Part shown: positions 62,992 to 64,000 of the stretch, piece after piece
How the letters are laid out: each line of letters starts with the position of its first letter
Position numbering within the stretch: the first letter of the stretch is position 1
Assembly: GCA_002713215.1 (NCBI GenBank)
Contig: PAVO01000007.1
Span: 308,443-372,442 of the forward strand
Length of the DNA: 64,000 nucleotides
Origin: Crocinitomicaceae bacterium
Lineage (GTDB): Bacteria; Bacteroidota; Bacteroidia; Flavobacteriales_G; Salibacteraceae
Reading direction: 5' to 3'
Made by a program: the position numbers and the translations under genes
The notes under the pieces: model-generated
Database searches by the model: none
The model's input: the letters and a program-made list of their open reading frames with translations, nothing else
Told to the model about the DNA's origin: nothing

Positions 62992-63067
62992 TGGTACAGC
63001 TGACTGGCATCGAACCAGTGACCTCTCCCTTATCAGGGGAGCGCTCTGCCAACTGAGCTACAGCTGT
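62992..63067 (-). tRNA. tRNA-Ile(GAU)
   Basis: Loop CTGATAA; CCA encoded. First tRNA of the right operon, 22 bp after the second leader terminator. Confidence 0.95.
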
Positions 63068-63089
63068 ATTATTCTTTTCTTGGGGCAAT

Positions 63090-63123
63090 AAAAAACCCCG
63101 GGTTCCTAGTGGCTCCCGGGGTT
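63090..63123 (-). terminator. Second leader terminator, right tRNA operon
   Basis: Reverse strand: AACCCCGGG pairs with CCCGGGGTT, then TTTTAT. Sits between leader 2 and the first tRNA. Confidence 0.92.
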
Positions 63124-63144
63124 CGGATGATAATATCCTGTTTC

Positions 63145-63168
63145 CGGAGGCCGTTTGATAAGCCTCCG
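63145..63168 (-). ncRNA. Leader hairpin after right ORF 2
   Basis: CGGAGGC pairs with GCCTCCG, 13 nt after the ORF 2 stop. A small GGAT-ATCC hairpin (63125-63138) follows before the terminator, as in the left operon. Confidence 0.78.
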
Positions 63169-63181
63169 TATGTAGGTAGAC

Positions 63182-63295
63182 TTATCTGGTCAAAGGCTCT
63201 TGTTGATCGTGTTTCTTAGGCACAATATTCCCCTCGACGCTTGGCATTATTGCCGCATCATTTGGTTTTATTGTGTTAAGAATGACAGTGTTCAT
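63182..63295 (-). CDS. Leader peptide 2 of right tRNA operon
   Basis: 37 codons from an ATG with AAGG ~8 bases upstream. 29 of 37 residues are Ile, Met, Gly, Lys, Ala, Gln, Asp, Asn, Val, Pro or Glu, the amino acids of the tRNAs that follow. Contains AUA twice and GGG, codons served by the CAU and UCC tRNAs of this operon. Stop, hairpin and terminator follow. Confidence 0.7.
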   Translation of the reverse strand: MNTVILNTIKPNDAAIMPSVEGNIVPKKHDQQEPLTR

Positions 63296-63354
63296 TTCTT
63301 TAGCCTTGTGTTAAATTCAGTTTAAAAATCGTTCAAAGTTTGTTTTTTGCACGC

Positions 63355-63384
63355 AAAAAAGCCGGCGGTTTTACCCTCCGGCTT
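63355..63384 (-). terminator. First leader terminator, right tRNA operon
   Basis: Reverse strand: AAGCCGGAGG pairs with CCGCCGGCTT, then T run. Its 5' arm CGGAGG is complementary to CCTCCG at 63406-63411 upstream, a possible antiterminator. Confidence 0.92.
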
Positions 63385-63411
63385 ATGCAATTTTACTTGC
63401 TCTGTCGGAGG

Positions 63412-63439
63412 ACCAGCCCCCAACAAATTGGAAACTGGT
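63412..63439 (-). ncRNA. Leader hairpin after right ORF 1
   Basis: ACCAG pairs with CTGGT, with an inner CCAA/TTGG stem, starting at the ORF 1 stop codon. Confidence 0.72.
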
Positions 63440-63561
63440 TAAACTGTAGTTGCTTTACCCATGATCGGATCAGCATTGTCTTGTGCAACACTTTGCACAG
63501 ATACAGGTTGTGCAATCCCTTCGGGTTGCTTAGCAATTTGTATCTCGACGTTGCGTTTCAT
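63439..63561 (-). CDS. Leader peptide 1 of right tRNA operon
   Basis: 40 codons. 35 of 40 residues belong to Ile, Met, Gly, Lys, Ala, Gln, Asp, Asn, Val, Pro, Glu; no Leu or His and only two Ser and one Arg, the reverse of the left leaders. Codons include AUA, GGG, all three of CCC/CCT/CCG, GAA/GAG and GAC/GAT. GAGAG precedes the ATG by seven bases. About 65 nt downstream of a strong promoter. Confidence 0.75.
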   Translation of the reverse strand: MKRNVEIQIAKQPEGIAQPVSVQSVAQDNADPIMGKATTV

Positions 63562-63632
63562 AGCGGTACTCTCAGTTAATTCGCTCAATGCGATTTCAAT
63601 AAATATGTTGATTGCTCAACGTTATGTAGCCC

Positions 63633-63660
63633 ATTATACATAAGAAAAAACGACCTGCAA
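63633..63660 (-). promoter_or_regulatory. Promoter of right tRNA operon
   Basis: Reverse strand TTGCAG, 16-bp spacer, consensus TATAAT, then GGGCT. The GC-rich discriminator is typical of stable-RNA promoters under stringent control. Confidence 0.85.
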
Positions 63661-63731
63661 GTCTTTTTTTAAACTTTTTTCAAAAAACTTCATCAAAACA
63701 AGGATTTTCGACCGACATTTACAACTTATAA

Positions 63732-63750
63732 AACAACTAAACCGTTGTAT
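63732..63750. promoter_or_regulatory. AACAAC-type palindrome upstream of right tRNA operon
   Basis: AACAACTAAACCGTTGTAT, about 100 bp upstream of the promoter. Confidence 0.4.
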
Positions 63751-63807
63751 AATAAGGCTTTCAAGCTGTTCTTCATATTAAATAAATTTTATCAATTAAA
63801 CCGTAAA

Positions 63808-63855
63808 ACCCCTACATTCATGTAGGGGATGTAAGGTATTACCGCAAAGCGGTAA
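63808..63855 (-). mobile_element. IS200/IS605 right-end hairpins
   Basis: Two hairpins: CCCCTACATTCATGTAGGGG near 63808-63828 and TTACCGCAAAGCGGTAA near 63839-63855. IS200/IS605 elements have subterminal hairpins and no terminal inverted repeats; the second may be the tnpA terminator. Confidence 0.65.
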
Positions 63856-63857
63856 CG

Positions 63858-64000
63858 TTACGATGGTCTATTCTGTTGCTCAATGTATTTTGTGAGCACA
63901 CCCAAAGAAGCACCGCCACAAGAACCCGCAAAATAGCTAGGCGACCAAAGAGCACCATTCCATAGATAACGGTGTATCACTGGATATTCTTTTCTCATTA
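63858..64000 (-). CDS. tnpA: IS200/IS605 family transposase TnpA, C-terminal part
   Basis: Reverse frame ending in TAA at 63858 and open to the window edge. The visible part has YPVIHRYLWNGALWSPSYFAG ... TKYIEQQ, matching the end of IS200-type Y1 transposases (IS1004-like): the Trp-Gly/Asn-x-LWSxSYF strand followed by the YIExQ helix. The HUH motif and catalytic Tyr lie mostly outside the window, so activity cannot be judged. Confidence 0.88.
   Translation of the reverse strand, partial: MRKEYPVIHRYLWNGALWSPSYFAGSCGGASLGVLTKYIEQQNRPS

Overview
The window looks like accessory DNA of a marine gammaproteobacterium, most likely Vibrio-like, and probably part of a very large extrachromosomal replicon (megaplasmid, chromid or phage-plasmid). 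Reasons: housekeeping genes that normally sit far apart on a chromosome are scattered among large unrecognised proteins; there are two dense tRNA arrays; a tyrosine-recombinase pair resembling the gamma-mobile-trio lies at the left edge and an IS200/IS605 transposase at the right edge. No replication, partition or virion gene was recognised, so the replicon type is inference.

Layout. 1-3.9 kb: recombinases gmtZ (cut by the edge) and gmtY, with a 20-bp direct repeat and a small divergent HTH gene. 3.9-10 kb: PilZ protein, glmM, recX, rnhB and unknown genes. 10-20.2 kb: a run of mostly leftward, long, unrecognised proteins around one rightward HerA/VirB4-like ATPase. 20.2-30.3 kb: a tandem IHF-like protein, ung, an HDOD protein, an acyl carrier protein, a probably frameshifted hydrolase, recA and a GlmU lacking its acetyltransferase half. 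30.5-43.9 kb: recN, cheV-parE-parC, a truncated prepilin peptidase and a secreted subtilase. 44.1-46.7 kb: left tRNA array. 47-57.9 kb: rnr, ligA, a sulfotransferase, membrane proteins and a HigA-like pair. 58-63.7 kb: right tRNA array, containing two tandem ~845-nt structured RNAs that look like GOLLD. 63.8-64 kb: IS200-type element.

The most striking observation is how the two leftward tRNA operons begin. Each has a strong promoter followed by two successive modules of short ORF, RNA hairpin and intrinsic terminator, and only then the tRNAs. The four short peptides (25, 38, 40 and 37 residues) consist almost entirely of amino acids whose tRNAs lie in that same operon. Left: Leu, Ser, Arg, Gly, His, Thr. 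Right: Ile, Met, Lys, Ala, Gln, Asp, Asn, Val, Pro, Glu, Gly. Only glycine occurs in both arrays, with different anticodons, and the leaders' glycine codons largely follow that split. This suggests ribosome-mediated attenuation, in which leader translation reads out charging or supply of the tRNAs encoded downstream. I know of no described system of this form.

Other themes: an 18-bp palindrome (AACAACATATTTGTTGTT-like) recurs in about 15 intergenic regions and may be the operator of a replicon-wide regulator, and an extended -10 promoter word (TGTGATACAAT-like) precedes many genes. Together the genes give the replicon its own recombination and repair proteins (RecA, RecN, RecX, Ung, RNase HII, LigA, Topo IV), RNase R and a broad tRNA supply.
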